The notes: generated by a model from the letters alone, not told the origin. Shown: positions 16,331 to 27,328, numbered from the stretch's first letter. The stretch: 41,634 nucleotides of DNA from Anaerolineae bacterium (GCA_016788435.1 JAEURB010000346.1:1-41634); one strand, 5' to 3'. Made by a program: numbers and translations.

Positions 16331-17284
16331 CTAGTTCAGCGTTTTGCCGCGGAAAATCCGCTGATAGGCGGTGCCAGCCGTATTATCGGCCAGGTAGGCG
16401 ATATTCGCGCCGCTAAACGGTTTGGGCGTGACGCCAAAGACCGGCTCCAGGGCATTATCGGGCGTCACGTTGGGCGCTTTCAGCAGTTCAAGCAGCGTAC
16501 GGTTGACCGGGGTGCCGGGGAGCAGCCATTCCATCAGCGTAACCGGGACTTTTAGCAGCCAGGTGGGCGCATTAAACAGCCAGCGCCGCGCGTTCATCGC
16601 CTGCAGGGTGCGGCGCTCGATCTCTTCCAGCGTCAGCACTTCTGGCCCGCCGAGGTCGTAGGCATGCTCGAAAGTGGCAGGGTCATCCATCGAGCGCACG
16701 ATAGCCGTGACCACATCATCCACCGAAACGGGCTGAAACAGGGATTTGCCGCCGCCAATCTTCGGGAAGATGAGGGGCGTAAGGCGCACGAGGCGGGCAA
16801 TCGAATTGAAGAACTCATCCTGCGGGCCGAAGATGGCCGACGGGCGGACAGTCGTCCACTGCATATTCGAGGACGCCACGTACTCCTGAGCGCGGCCCTT
16901 GCTGCGCAGGAAGCGCGAGAAGTGATCTGACGCGGCACCGTTCTGGCTGACGTAAATGAAGCGGCGCACGTTGGCGGCTTCGGCGGCATCCACGATATGG
17001 ATCGTGCCCTGATAGTTGACATCCTCGTAGGTGGCGCTGCCCTTCTCGATGGCAACGGCCACCGTGTGTACCACCGCCGACACATCACGCATTAAAGGGG
17101 CAAGGCTGGCCCGGCTGGTCACGTCGCCAGCGACGATCTCAACCTTCCCTTTCAGGTCGCCCAGCCGGATTTTGGCCTTTGCGGTATCGCGTACCATAGC
17201 GCGCACCGGCTTACCCTCGGCCACGAGACGGCGCACGACATTGTTACCCACAAAACCGGCCGCGCCGGTGACTAAAATCGCCAT
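16331..17284 (-). CDS. Atypical SDR / NDUFA9-like NAD(P)-binding protein
   Basis: The product has 317 residues. The N-terminal VTGAAGFVGNNVVRRL is the TGxxGxxG nucleotide motif of extended/atypical SDRs. RFIYVSQNGA, TTVRPSAIFGPQDEF and QPVSVDDVV follow the pattern of the complex-I NDUFA9-like and nucleoside-diphosphate-sugar epimerase-like group. The classical catalytic Tyr-x3-Lys is not evident where expected (the stretch reads HFSRFLRSKGRAQEYV), so it may bind NAD(P) without normal epimerase chemistry. The start is supported by GAGGGG eight bases upstream. Possible roles include quinone-related metabolism or assembly; the context does not decide. Confidence 0.8.
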   Translation of the reverse strand: MAILVTGAAGFVGNNVVRRLVAEGKPVRAMVRDTAKAKIRLGDLKGKVEIVAGDVTSRASLAPLMRDVSAVVHTVAVAIEKGSATYEDVNYQGTIHIVDAAEAANVRRFIYVSQNGAASDHFSRFLRSKGRAQEYVASSNMQWTTVRPSAIFGPQDEFFNSIARLVRLTPLIFPKIGGGKSLFQPVSVDDVVTAIVRSMDDPATFEHAYDLGGPEVLTLEEIERRTLQAMNARRWLFNAPTWLLKVPVTLMEWLLPGTPVNRTLLELLKAPNVTPDNALEPVFGVTPKPFSGANIAYLADNTAGTAYQRIFRGKTLN

Positions 17285-17368
17285 GTGACTTTCCCCTCGT
17301 ACATCATTGCGTTCGTCAGATTGGCGGAGAGTGTAGTCCGAAACTCGCCGCTCGTCACCGGGTTCGCA

Positions 17369-19269
17369 TCAGGGAACGGAGATCATTCCCAATTCGAGCG
17401 CGTCGCCGCCGGTCGAAACAGGCAGGCGTTCCTTGGGCGGATCGAGCGCGTACAGCCCAGCGATGAGCCGGTATTCACCCGGCGGCAGGTTTTCGGGAAG
17501 GAAGAGCGCGTGGCGGTCGGTCACTGGCTGGCCCGCCGTCCAGGTCGTCGTCAGCGCCAGCCCACCGCCCGGCTCACTGTCACGCTGGGCGACGAGCTGG
17601 CCGCTGGAGTCGAGCAGCTGCACGAAAACCTTGTAGCGCGTGTCGGGGGATGTGGCGGCTTCCCACGTGAACTGAACCTGGAGCGCATCACCGGGCGCGG
17701 CTCCAGTGGCACTCAATTCGCAGTTGACCAGCGTGATCTGCTCGCCGAACGTCACAGCGGCGGGGCAGGCTTCGGTCAGCGGCGCGGGCATGAAGTGCAG
17801 CGCCAGACGCACATCGCCGAACCACTGTTCGCCCGCCTCGAACGCACCGGCATCCAGTGATGTCTCGACCACCCGGTTCGGGTCGCGTTCGGCCTCGCCC
17901 CAGAAGACCGTCCAAGCGCGCTCGTACTGCGCCAGGATCGCTTCGACGGCGGCGCGCGTTTCGGCGTCGTTTCCGCCAAGGCCGGGCGGCAGCAGATAGA
18001 CCGGCGCAGCGCCGGTGTAGTAGTACGCAAAGACCTCGTTCTGGTTCGGCGCGTCGAGGATGACCGCATCGCCCGGCCGCAGCCGCGCTTCGATGGAAGC
18101 TGCAATCGCCCGGTAATCGGCCCGCTGCAGGGCGGGGTCACTGTAGAGCGCGGGCAGATTGAGCGCCATCACGCCGGCCATCCAGGCGAAGGCGCCGACT
18201 GCCGCCGCGCGCGACACCCGCCGCAGCAGTACGGGCGAACCGCCGCCCCGCACGGGACGCAGATTCCAGAGCACCCACAGGCCGCGCGCCAGCCACAAGG
18301 CTAACCCGACCTGGCTGGCGATGAGGAACTTGAGGTTCTGCGGGCGATAGAGGCCAGCCGCCAGAAACACGACGACCGGCACGATGACCCACAGCACCGG
18401 GACGAGCGTGCGCCAACGGCCATCGGCGCGGCGGTCGGCGTCAAGCAGGCCGAAGACGAGCACGACAAACGGTATGGCGAGGGCGGCCCCCTGCGCGGTT
18501 GGCCCATAGGCGAGCCAGACGCTGATGGCGCGCAAGGCTTCGGCAATGGCGGCCGGTTCGCCGGTACCCGGCCAGTTCGTCACTTGCGCCCAGGCCGTCG
18601 CCGCCAAGGGCAGGAACAGGATTGCGCTGAGGGCCAGCGACCCGGCGTACAGGCCGAGCAAGCGCATGATAACCGGCCGTTCGCGGCGGCGCTGAACCAG
18701 CGCGATCAGCACCAGCAGCCCCTGCGCCGCTATCAGCAGCGGATAGGCGTACTGCGTGTACAGTCCGGCGGCGTTGAGCAGGCCGAGGGCGACTGCCCAG
18801 CGCCCGCTGCGCTTCAGCACCAGCCCAGCCAGCGCCCACATCCCGGCGGCACCGAGCAGGGCGAGCAGCGCATACATGCGGGCTTCTTGCGCGTAGTAGA
18901 TGCTGAAGGTATTGAGGGCGACCAGCAGCGCGGCGGCCAGCCCGGCCCAGACACCATACAAGCGGCGGCCGAGCGCCAGCGCGAAAGCGACACTGAGTAC
19001 ACTGGCCAATGCCGAGAGCGAACGGAGCGCGAACTCGGAGTCGCCAGTGAGCGCCTTCCAGCCGGCCAGCAGCCAGTAGAAGCCCGGCGGGTGAATGTCG
19101 CGTGCGGCGTGTTCGGCGATGGCGGACAGCGAGCGCCCGGCCTGCACGACGCTGTTGCCCTCGTCGTTCCACAGGGACTGCGCGCCCAGCTCGTGAAAGC
19201 GCAGACCCGCCGACAGCAGCAGCACGGCCACGCCAAGGGCCAGCGGCAGCCAGCGTGGAAGACGGATGC

Positions 19270-19273
<4 letters not shown>
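17369..19273 (-). CDS. GT39-like membrane glycosyltransferase (dolichyl/polyprenyl-phosphate-mannose transferase family)
   Basis: The product has 634 residues. Multiple membrane helices fill roughly residues 5-400, and a soluble domain of about 230 residues outside the membrane ends the protein. The first loop has GAQSLWNDEG, with the acidic residues expected for the GT39/ArnT metal and catalytic site, then DIHPPGFYWLL and YYAQEARMYALLALLG, both characteristic of this superfamily in bacteria. It probably transfers a sugar from a polyprenyl phosphate to an extracytoplasmic acceptor. A start at 19300 is possible. ATG 19273 overlaps the stop of the upstream hydrolase gene as ATGA and is preferred. 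The acceptor is unknown. Confidence 0.85.
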
Positions 19274-21006
<1,733 letters not shown>

Positions 21007-21014
21007 GGGGGGTG

Positions 21015-21020
21015 ATTATA
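21015..21020 (-). promoter_or_regulatory. -10 box TATAAT placed for a leaderless transcript
   Basis: The minus strand reads TATAAT, then CACCCCCC, then the ATG at 21006. The normal distance from -10 to +1 puts the transcript start two bases or fewer before the ATG. No Shine-Dalgarno sequence is present in that space. Confidence 0.5.
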
Positions 21021-21128
21021 CGCGATAGCCGCGCGAATGCGGTGTGGGCGAGGGGAGGAATGGCCGGTGTCACCTGAGGCAAGGGACTACGCATGAGCCG
21101 CATAAGGTTGGGGGGGTGTGCCGGGCTA

Positions 21129-21294
21129 CGCCTGAGGCTGAAGCCGGCTTCAACAACGGGCTTCAGCCCATTGGTACCTCACGCAAGGGGCTAAAGCACC
21201 CTTGTTGAAGAAGCCGGGGTCAACCTCAGGCGCAGCAAGGCCATTCCCGGCTGGTTGCTTCTCATCCTGTTCGATTTCATTTCAAATCAGGCGC
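21129..21294. repeat. Structured palindromic repeat, copy 2 (upstream of the DUF5666 gene)
   Basis: Outer arms CGCCTGAGG (21129-21137) and CCTCAGGCG (21224-21232) are perfect complements and extend imperfectly. Inside are a GGGC-TTCA-GCCC hairpin (21158-21169) and a CAAGGG...CCCTTG hairpin (21184-21204). The right terminal sequence TTTCATTTCAAATCAGGCGC (21275-21294) matches the end of the copy at 35.8-36.0 kb. The left boundary is unclear and may lie near 21040. The 21007-21416 gap otherwise holds only the minus-strand promoter. Confidence 0.6.
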
Positions 21295-21416
21295 AACTTT
21301 CAGCTTCTTTCCAGATTGCCCGTAACCTTTTCGCGGTTTTCGCGTCTTCACCGGTGTCGGGCAATTGCACGTGCACGACATTATGAGACGCTGAATACAG
21401 CAAAGGAACTCCACGC

Positions 21417-22310
21417 ATGAACATTATCCATCCTGCACGCCGTCCCGTTCTTCTTGCCCTGCTCGTGCTGGCTCTGCTGGCCGCCGTGCTGCCCGCCGCC
21501 GCGCAGGCCACGCCGACCTCCACGCCACTGCCGATTACCGCGCCGCTGCCAGTTCCGGTGGCCACCTTCGAGTTTGAGGGCTTCGTCGAAGCTATCGGCC
21601 CAGGGACGATCACGGTCAACGGACTGACACTGGATACCAGCCGGGCCTATGTGAAGGGACGCGCCGCTGCCCTCGGCGATGCAGTCAAACTGGAGGGTGT
21701 GCTGTCGAACAGCGGCCAGATGGTGGCCTACGAACTGCGCGTGGTGGATCCGGCGCGGCGCGACCTGCGGCCGGGTGAGCTTGAGTTGGTGGGCATGCTG
21801 ACGGCTATGACGCAGAACCGGCTGACGATTGGCGGGCTGCCGATGGACGCCACGAATGCCGAGTTCGGCAGCGGCGTCGGCATCGGCCAGCTCGTCAAGG
21901 TCCATGCCACGCTCAACGCTCAGGGCCAGTGGGTCATCCGCGAAATCGAAGTGGCTTCAGCCGATGACAGCGACGGTGAGTTCAAGATCACCGGCACGAT
22001 CAGCGAAATGGGCGACGGCTACATCGTGGTCAACGGCCAGCGCATCAGTATCGCGAACGCCGAAATCGAAGGGCCACTGGCGATCGGCGCACTCGTCGAG
22101 GTTCACCTGCTCTTTGTAGACGGCCAGTGGGTGGCCAGCGAAGTTAAACTGGAAGATGGCGAAGATGACAGCGATGACGATCAGGACGACGACAGCGATG
22201 ACGACGCTGACGATGATCAGGACGACAGCGACGATGATGACGACGATCACGGCGATGATCACGGCGATGATCACGGCGATGATCACGACGACGACAGCGA
22301 CGATGACTAG
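21417..22310 (+). CDS. Secreted DUF5666-repeat protein with Asp/His-rich tail
   Basis: The product has 297 residues. A signal peptide (basic start, LLALLVLALLAAVLPAAAQA) is followed by a short Thr/Pro linker. Three related beta modules of about 65 residues come next, each with a pattern like FEGFVEAIGPGTITVNGLTLD, VGMLTAMTQNRLTIGGLPMD and ITGTISEMGDGYIVVNGQRIS; this is the DUF5666 type. The last 45 residues are almost only Asp, with some Ser, Glu and His (GDDHGDDHGDD), and could bind calcium or other cations. The coding DNA of the tail is a tandem repeat. The gene precedes the ECF sigma/anti-sigma pair, whose second member has a similar tail, so a common role is likely. ATG 21417 has AAGGAAC about 12 bases upstream. 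Confidence 0.82.
   Translation: MNIIHPARRPVLLALLVLALLAAVLPAAAQATPTSTPLPITAPLPVPVATFEFEGFVEAIGPGTITVNGLTLDTSRAYVKGRAAALGDAVKLEGVLSNSGQMVAYELRVVDPARRDLRPGELELVGMLTAMTQNRLTIGGLPMDATNAEFGSGVGIGQLVKVHATLNAQGQWVIREIEVASADDSDGEFKITGTISEMGDGYIVVNGQRISIANAEIEGPLAIGALVEVHLLFVDGQWVASEVKLEDGEDDSDDDQDDDSDDDADDDQDDSDDDDDDHGDDHGDDHGDDHDDDSDDD
22249..22296 (+). repeat. 12-bp tandem repeat coding for GDDH units
   Basis: The unit CACGGCGATGAT recurs in tandem about three and a half times within the acidic tail of the DUF5666 protein. Copy number could change by slippage without shifting the frame. Confidence 0.7.
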
Positions 22311-22364
22311 CCGCTCGCGGCCCGTTAACCACTGGTTCGCGCTAAACTGAAGGCAGAGGCGGCC

Positions 22365-23027
22365 ATGCAGCAGGATCACGCAGTGGCCGCCCTGTCCCGC
22401 CCATTGCCTGGCCTGGCCGGCCACCCGGCGAAGGCTCATCACCCGATGCTGCTGATCACCCTGCCTGACCTGAATGAGGACGACCAATTGCTGGCTGCTG
22501 CGCGACGTGGCAGCCCGGCCGCCCTTTCCGCCATTTTCGAGAGCTACTTTGAGCCAGTGTTCAGCTTCATTCGCCTGCGCGTGGACGATGCGGCATTGGC
22601 TGAAGACCTGGCGAGCGAGGTCTTCGTTCGGCTGGTGACGGTGCTGCGTCAGCGGCGGGGGCCGCGCTCCAGCCTGCGCGGCTGGCTGTTCCAGGTGGCG
22701 CGCAATCTCGTCAACGATCACTACCGGGCGCGCAAAGGGTTCACCGAAAGCGCGCTCGACGAATGGCTGCCCGGCCCGCAGGATGATGACCCGGAACTAC
22801 ATGCCATTCGCGCTGCGACGGCCGAGCAAACGCGCCGCGCCCTGCGCACCCTGCCACCCGAACAGCAGGAAGTCCTCATCCTGCGCTTCGCCCAAAGCCT
22901 GAGCCTGCAGGAGACTGCTGAACTCATGGGCAAGCAGGCGAACGCCATCAAGCAGTTGCAATTTCGGGCGATACAGGCGCTGCGCCGCGCTCTCGCCCCT
23001 TCGTTCACGGAGCCGGAACATGGCTGA
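22365..23027 (+). CDS. ECF-type RNA polymerase sigma factor
   Basis: The product has 220 residues. Region 2 is seen in [31 protein letters not shown], with the [19 protein letters not shown] stretch completing 2.3-2.4. Region 4 has the [18 protein letters not shown] turn and a helix-turn-helix ([27 protein letters not shown]). There is no region 1 or 3, as in ECF sigma factors. The called ATG (22365) has GAGGCGG close upstream; ATG 22446 would drop 27 residues that are poorly family-like and is an alternative. The stop overlaps the start of the next gene by eight bases, which fits the usual sigma/anti-sigma coupling. Confidence 0.9.
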   Translation: MQQDHAVAALSRPLPGLAGHPAKAHHPMLLITLPDLNEDDQLLAAARRGSPAALSAIFESYFEPVFSFIRLRVDDAALAEDLASEVFVRLVTVLRQRRGPRSSLRGWLFQVARNLVNDHYRARKGFTESALDEWLPGPQDDDPELHAIRAATAEQTRRALRTLPPEQQEVLILRFAQSLSLQETAELMGKQANAIKQLQFRAIQALRRALAPSFTEPEHG

Positions 23028-24018
23028 GCGCGATTTACTCATCGAAGCGTTCAACGATTGCGCCGAACGGCTGCGGGCGGGCGAAAGCCTTGACGACTGC
23101 CTGCGACGCTATCCGCAGTACGCGGGCAAACTGCGGCCGATACTGCTTGGCGTCGAAGCCGTGGGCCGCGCCCGCCCGTCCGCTCATGAGGTCAAGCAGG
23201 CCCGGATGAGCGCCCGTTTCCGCTTCGAGGCGGCCCTGCAAGAGAAACCGGACAGGCGACGGGGAGGGCTGCTGAATCTGCGCTATGCGGCGGCGGCGGT
23301 CGCAGTACTCATCATCGGTGCCGGGGCGCTGACGGCACTCGCTCAATCTTCCCTGCCCGGCGATCCACTCTACGGCCTCAAGCGCGCTGGAGAACAGGCA
23401 CTGACGGCCCTGGCCGGCTCATCGGACATGGAACGGCTGAACGAACGGCGGATTGCGGAGATTCAGGCGCTGGTGGCGGCTGGCCGCGCCGTAGCGGTGA
23501 CTTTCGAGGGCGAGGTTGGCGCGCAGAATGGGCAGGACTGGCAGATCGAAGGCCTCGGCGTGACCGTTCCGGCGGACGCAGCGGGCGCAGGCGACACAAG
23601 AACCGGAGATCGCGTGCGGGTTTCCGGCTATACCACGCCCGGCGGCGAACTGGTTGCGGAATCGCTGCTGCTGCTCGAACGCGGTTTGCAGCCCCCCACC
23701 CCAACGGCCATCGCGCCGCCTACTCAGACGGCGCTGCCTTCGGCCACGCCTACGCCAACGGCCACGCCTACCGTGACCCCGACGCAGACGCTCACCGCGA
23801 CGCCCACGCCAACGGCCACGCCTACCGTGACCCCGACGCGGACGCCCACGGCGGCACCAACACGGACGGCCACGCCACTCCTCGCCGCGCCAACCATCTC
23901 TCTCACCGACGATCACGACGGCGATTCCGATGACGACGAGCCGGACGACGATGATGCTGACCACTCAGGAAGCGGGGGTGGAGGCCACGATGACGGCGAC
24001 GATGACGATGACGATTAG
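23020..24018 (+). CDS. DUF5667-type membrane protein, probable anti-sigma factor
   Basis: The product has 332 residues. The N-terminal 90 residues are helical and cytoplasmic ([36 protein letters not shown]), followed by one membrane helix (about 89-108, [20 protein letters not shown]). The DUF5667 start [18 protein letters not shown] and a small beta domain (about 155-220) come next, then a Thr/Pro-rich linker of about 60 residues and an Asp-rich tail with His and Gly. This topology puts a sigma-binding part inside and a sensor part outside. The overlap with the ECF sigma gene supports an anti-sigma role, which is inferred. The zinc-containing ZAS motif is not evident. Confidence 0.8.
   Translation: MAERDLLIEAFNDCAERLRAGESLDDCLRRYPQYAGKLRPILLGVEAVGRARPSAHEVKQARMSARFRFEAALQEKPDRRRGGLLNLRYAAAAVAVLIIGAGALTALAQSSLPGDPLYGLKRAGEQALTALAGSSDMERLNERRIAEIQALVAAGRAVAVTFEGEVGAQNGQDWQIEGLGVTVPADAAGAGDTRTGDRVRVSGYTTPGGELVAESLLLLERGLQPPTPTAIAPPTQTALPSATPTPTATPTVTPTQTLTATPTPTATPTVTPTRTPTAAPTRTATPLLAAPTISLTDDHDGDSDDDEPDDDDADHSGSGGGGHDDGDDDDDD
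23752..23839 (+). repeat. 34-bp direct repeat in the Thr/Pro linker
   Basis: Two identical 34-base copies (23752-23785 and 23806-23839) are offset by 54 bases, an in-frame 18 codons. They encode the [11 protein letters not shown] segment twice. Identity at the DNA level suggests recent in-frame duplication of linker sequence. Confidence 0.75.
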
Positions 24019-24048
24019 TGCGTTAGGAAACGCCAACCAACCCGCCGG

Positions 24049-24078
24049 TTGAGCGCCAACCTTCATGTGGACTATAAT
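24049..24078 (+). promoter_or_regulatory. Sigma-70-type promoter for the DUF883-like gene
   Basis: TTGAGC (24049-24054) and a consensus TATAAT (24073-24078) are 18 bases apart. The transcript should start near 24085. The frame's upstream GTG at 24084 would then be at the very 5' end, which supports ATG 24117 with AGGAG at 24102-24106. Confidence 0.7.
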
Positions 24079-24116
24079 ATAAGGTGCACGTGTCGACCAA
24101 CAGGAGCTATCCAGCC

Positions 24117-24503
24117 ATGAGTGACGAAACCGTCCAGACTCCGAATGGGACCGAAGCAGTCGAAGTCGAAGCACCCGCCAAGCCGAAGGCCGATCTGGGC
24201 CGCCAGGCGCTGAAAGTAGCCGAGCAGGCGCGTCAGCAATCCGCCAAAGGACTGCAGTCCGCCGCCGACAAGGTACGCAAGGAAGTTCGTGAGGGCGATG
24301 CTGACGAAGAGGCGATTCGCCGCGCCGACCAGCTCGCCGATAATCTGGAGAAGACCGCGCTGTATCTGAAGGAGAACACCGTCCCTGAGATGGGTGAACA
24401 GTTCGAGGCGCGCGTCAAGCAGGATCCGTACAAGGCGCTGATCATCGCCCTGGTCGTCGGGCTGGTGATCGGTTTCCTCTTCCCCAAGCCGAAGTTCCGC
24501 TAG
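24117..24503 (+). CDS. DUF883/YqjD-like membrane-anchored protein
   Basis: The product has 128 residues. A polar, charged N-terminal part (about 1-100) is rich in Ala, Lys, Glu and Gln and is probably a long amphipathic helix or coiled coil. It ends in KQDPYKALIIALVVGLVIGFLFPKPKFR. A single C-terminal helix with a glycine pattern after a conserved QDPY-like turn is typical of DUF883 (ElaB/YqjD/YgaM), tail-anchored proteins that in E. coli bind ribosomes in stationary phase. That function is known only for the E. coli members. The gene has its own promoter and a strong terminator, so it is monocistronic. Confidence 0.75.
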   Translation: MSDETVQTPNGTEAVEVEAPAKPKADLGRQALKVAEQARQQSAKGLQSAADKVRKEVREGDADEEAIRRADQLADNLEKTALYLKENTVPEMGEQFEARVKQDPYKALIIALVVGLVIGFLFPKPKFR

Positions 24504-24545
24504 CGATCGCCGTCTGGCAGGCCGCCAGCGCCAGCAGGTACAATC

Positions 24546-24582
24546 ACGAACCGGGCATCCATTGCGCCCGGTTCGTCTTTTT
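24546..24582 (+). terminator. Strong intrinsic terminator after the DUF883-like gene
   Basis: ACGAACCGGGC (24546-24556) and GCCCGGTTCGT (24566-24576) form a perfect 11-bp stem with a 9-base loop, followed directly by CTTTTT. This is the clearest intrinsic terminator in the window. Confidence 0.9.
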
Positions 24583-24597
24583 CACACTGAGGTCTTG

Positions 24598-24921
24598 ATG
24601 GTCAAGTTCATGATCCTCTTCCTACGGCCCGCAGACCCGGCCCGCTTCGAGGAACGCTACAACAATCTCCTGGCGCTCATCGAGCGAATGCCCTCGGTTC
24701 AGCGGCGGCAGGTCATCCATATACTAGGCTCGCCACTGGGGGAAACGCCCATCTCGCGCATCCTCGAAGTGTACTTCGACGATTACGCCACACTTGAGGA
24801 GTCTTTGAAGTCCCCGGCCGGGCAGGAAGCCGGGCGCGAACTGAACCTGTTACCCCGCGATGAATTCAACATGTTGTTCGCGGAAGTGTACGAAGAAGCG
24901 GGTGGCCGCACGGAGGCTTAG
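24598..24921 (+). CDS. EthD-domain-like small protein
   Basis: The product has 107 residues with MVKFMILFLRPADPARFEERY at the start, a central ILEVYFDDYATLEESLKSPAGQEAGREL and a final LFAEVYEE. This is the pattern of the EthD dimeric alpha/beta barrel. Members include a protein needed for fuel-ether degradation and many of unknown role. The frame opens at 24562, but that would lie inside the terminator stem. ATG 24598 with GAGGTC upstream is preferred. A weak promoter (CTGGCA, 18 bases, TACAAT at 24538-24543) lies just before the terminator. The xpt gene follows after six bases. Confidence 0.75.
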   Translation: MVKFMILFLRPADPARFEERYNNLLALIERMPSVQRRQVIHILGSPLGETPISRILEVYFDDYATLEESLKSPAGQEAGRELNLLPRDEFNMLFAEVYEEAGGRTEA

Positions 24922-24927
24922 CCAGTC

Positions 24928-25515
24928 ATGCAGATGCGAGCGTTGCAGCAGCGGATTGAGGCCGAGGGGCGCAACCTTGGCTCGGGCATTCTCAAGATTG
25001 ACAGCTTGCTCAATCACCAGTTGGACCCGCAGTTGATGTACGAGATGGGCGTCGAAATTGGCCGCCGCTTCGAGAACGTCAAGGTAGACCGCATCCTCAC
25101 CGCCGAAATCTCGGGCATTGCCCCCGCCCTGATGGCCGGTTACGCGCTCAATGTTCCGGTTGTTTATGCCCGCAAGATCAAGCCGATCACCATGTTTGGC
25201 CCGGTCTTCCTGGAAACCGCCCCCAGCCACACCAAAGGCGCTGAAGTCAACCTGCTGGTTTCGGCCGAGTTCATGCCGCCCGATGAGGATGTGCTGATCA
25301 TTGACGACTTCCTCGCCTCGGGAAAAACGCTGCAGGCGCTGGCGCGGATTGTCGAAAGCGCGCGTTCGCGGGTGTCGGGGGTGGCGGTGGTGGTCGAGAA
25401 AACGTTCGAGGGTGGCCGCCAGTACATACTGGAGAAGGGCTACCACATGCCGATCGAGTCGCTCGTTCAGATCACGGGCATGGAGAACGGGCAGATTTCG
25501 TTTGCGGAGGAGTAG
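24928..25515 (+). CDS. xpt: Xanthine phosphoribosyltransferase
   Basis: The product has 195 residues. It aligns by eye with Bacillus Xpt along its length: ALQQRIEAEGRNLGSGILKIDSLLNHQLDP at the start, ISGIAPALMAGYALNVPVVYARK in the middle, and the PRPP-binding loop VLIIDDFLASGKTLQAL. The enzyme converts xanthine and PRPP to XMP, the substrate of GuaA, whose gene lies about 245 bases downstream on the same strand. GGAGG precedes the ATG. I searched the upstream region for a purine riboswitch and saw none; the EthD-like gene is only six bases away. Confidence 0.95.
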   Translation: MQMRALQQRIEAEGRNLGSGILKIDSLLNHQLDPQLMYEMGVEIGRRFENVKVDRILTAEISGIAPALMAGYALNVPVVYARKIKPITMFGPVFLETAPSHTKGAEVNLLVSAEFMPPDEDVLIIDDFLASGKTLQALARIVESARSRVSGVAVVVEKTFEGGRQYILEKGYHMPIESLVQITGMENGQISFAEE

Positions 25516-25547
25516 GTAGAGAGTACAAAGTAAAAAGCAGAAAGTAG

Positions 25548-25695
25548 CGCCCGGTGTGAAGAGGTGTGATTGGCGGAAGTAAGGCCCGGTAGCGCCCGAG
25601 TCTGAAGCCATCGGGCCATAGCTGCGCCTGCTGAAGCAGGCTTAAAAGCCCCGTTCACGGGGCGCAGCTACAGCCTGACGCCTTTAGGCTCAAGC
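25548..25695. repeat. Structured palindromic repeat, copy 3 (upstream of guaA)
   Basis: The element starts CGCCCGGTGTGAA like copy 1. It has an imperfect outer stem (GAGTCTGAAGCC with GGCTC-side sequence), a middle stem TAGCTGC (25619-25625) with GCAGCTA (25664-25670), and two hairpins inside. These are GCCTGC-TGAA-GCAGGC (25626-25641) and GCCCCG-TTCA-CGGGGC (25648-25663). The loops TGAA and TTCA are complementary. The element ends about 65 bases before the guaA ATG. Confidence 0.75.
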
Positions 25696-25759
25696 GGCGA
25701 TGACACACGCCATTACCCTTTTTCTTTCACCTCTTTTTCTTTGTACTGAAGGGCTTGCC

Positions 25760-27328
25760 ATGTCCAACCCGCGCGCTGGCGGTATTGCCATCCTCGATTT
25801 CGGTTCGCAGTACACGCAGGTGATCGCCCGGCGGGTGCGTGAACTGGGCGTGTATGCCGAAGTGTTCGCGCCCGATGCGCCCGAGGCAACCGTAACCGGC
25901 CGCGATCCGCGCGGCTTCATTCTGTCGGGCGGGCCGTCGAGCGTTTACGAAGCGGGCGCGCCGCAGCTACCGGGCTGGCTGGCGCAGCGGGCGCTGGCTG
26001 GCGATGCCGCGCTGCTGGGCATCTGCTACGGAATGCAGGCGATGACGCACGCGTTCGGCGGTGTCGTCGCGCCGTCCAACGCCCGCGAATATGGACAGGC
26101 CGCGCTACGCCAAACCGCCAGTAGTCCACTGCTGCACGAACTGCCGGCCGAGCTGACCGTCTGGATGAGCCATGGCGACCGGATCGAACGGCCACCGGAC
26201 GGATTCGCGCCGCTTGCCGTGTCCGGCAACTCGCCTTACGCCGCGATGGGCGATGTGGAACGGCGGCTGTACGGCGTGCAGTTTCACCCGGAAGTCGCGC
26301 ATACGCCGCAGGGCGCGGCTATTCTCGCTAACTTCGTCTTCGGGGTGGCGGGGTGCGAGGCGCATTGGTCGCCTGCCGCCTTCATTGACGACGCGGTGGC
26401 CCGCATTCGCCAGCAAGTGGGGGCCGAGCGCGTGCTGCTGGCCCTCAGCGGCGGCGTGGACTCGGCGGTGGCGGCGGCCCTACTCCACCTGGCCATCGGC
26501 GCGCAGTTGACCTGCGTCTTCGTCAATACCGGCCTGATGCGGAAGGGCGAACCGGAACAGGTCACGCGAGTCTTCCGTGACCAGCAAGGCATCCCATTGG
26601 TGGCGGTGGACGCGACCGAGGACTTCTTCGACGCGCTGCGCGGCGTAAGCGACCCCGAACGGAAGCGCGTCATCATCGGCAAGCTGTTCGTAGACGTCTT
26701 CAGCGCCCAGGCCCGCGCCCTCGAAGCGGATGGCGTGCGCTTTCTGGCGCAAGGCACGATTTACCCGGATGTGATCGAAAGCGGGGCCAGCAGCGCGCAG
26801 GCCAAGGTCATCAAGAAGCACCACAACGTCGGCGGCCTGCCCCCGGATTTGCACTTCGAGCTGATCGAGCCGCTGCGCGACCTGTTCAAGGACGAGGTGC
26901 GGAAGGTGGGCGAGGCGCTCGGCCTGCCCGAGTCTATCGTCTGGCGGCAGCCGTTCCCGGGGCCGGGGCTGGCCGTACGCTGCCTGGGCGACTTGACGTG
27001 GGAACGCGTCGAAAAGCTGCGCGAGGCCGACGCCATCTTCACCGAAGAACTGGGCAAGGCCGGGCTGCTGCGCGGCGACACGGCGCAGGCCTTCGCGGTG
27101 CTGCTGCCGGTGCGCAGCGTGGGCGTGATGGGCGATAACCGCACCTACGACGAGGCCATCGCCCTGCGCGCCGTGACGACCGACGACTTCATGACGGCCG
27201 ATTGGGCGCGGCTGCCGTGGGACGTACTGGCCCGCGCCAGCAGCCGGATCGTCAACGAGGTGGGCGGCGTCAACCGCGTGGTCTACGATGTGACGACCAA
27301 GCCGCCGGCGACGATTGAGTGGGAGTGA
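25760..27328 (+). CDS. guaA: GMP synthase (glutamine-hydrolysing)
   Basis: The product has 522 residues, the family length. The N-terminal amidotransferase domain has nucleophile C89 in GICYGMQ and the partners H176 and E178 in QFHPEV. The ATP-pyrophosphatase domain begins with the P-loop [15 protein letters not shown], and the C-terminal dimerisation domain ends in [15 protein letters not shown]. The enzyme aminates XMP to GMP. An upstream in-frame start at 25700 would add 20 hydrophobic residues unlike the family; ATG 25760 with GAAGGG ahead is preferred. A structured repeat fills most of the leader region. With xpt it forms a guanine-nucleotide salvage pair. Confidence 0.97.
   Translation: MSNPRAGGIAILDFGSQYTQVIARRVRELGVYAEVFAPDAPEATVTGRDPRGFILSGGPSSVYEAGAPQLPGWLAQRALAGDAALLGICYGMQAMTHAFGGVVAPSNAREYGQAALRQTASSPLLHELPAELTVWMSHGDRIERPPDGFAPLAVSGNSPYAAMGDVERRLYGVQFHPEVAHTPQGAAILANFVFGVAGCEAHWSPAAFIDDAVARIRQQVGAERVLLALSGGVDSAVAAALLHLAIGAQLTCVFVNTGLMRKGEPEQVTRVFRDQQGIPLVAVDATEDFFDALRGVSDPERKRVIIGKLFVDVFSAQARALEADGVRFLAQGTIYPDVIESGASSAQAKVIKKHHNVGGLPPDLHFELIEPLRDLFKDEVRKVGEALGLPESIVWRQPFPGPGLAVRCLGDLTWERVEKLREADAIFTEELGKAGLLRGDTAQAFAVLLPVRSVGVMGDNRTYDEAIALRAVTTDDFMTADWARLPWDVLARASSRIVNEVGGVNRVVYDVTTKPPATIEWE

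Noticed and set aside
21957-22721. A 254-codon minus-strand frame with long Val/Ile runs
   Set aside because: The hydrophobic runs are only the reverse complement of the Asp-rich tail codons (GAC/GAT read as GTC/ATC), not membrane helices.
24503-25760. Purine riboswitch upstream of xpt or guaA
   Set aside because: No purine aptamer fold with its conserved loop sequences was found. xpt has only six bases before it, and the guaA leader is filled by the repeat.
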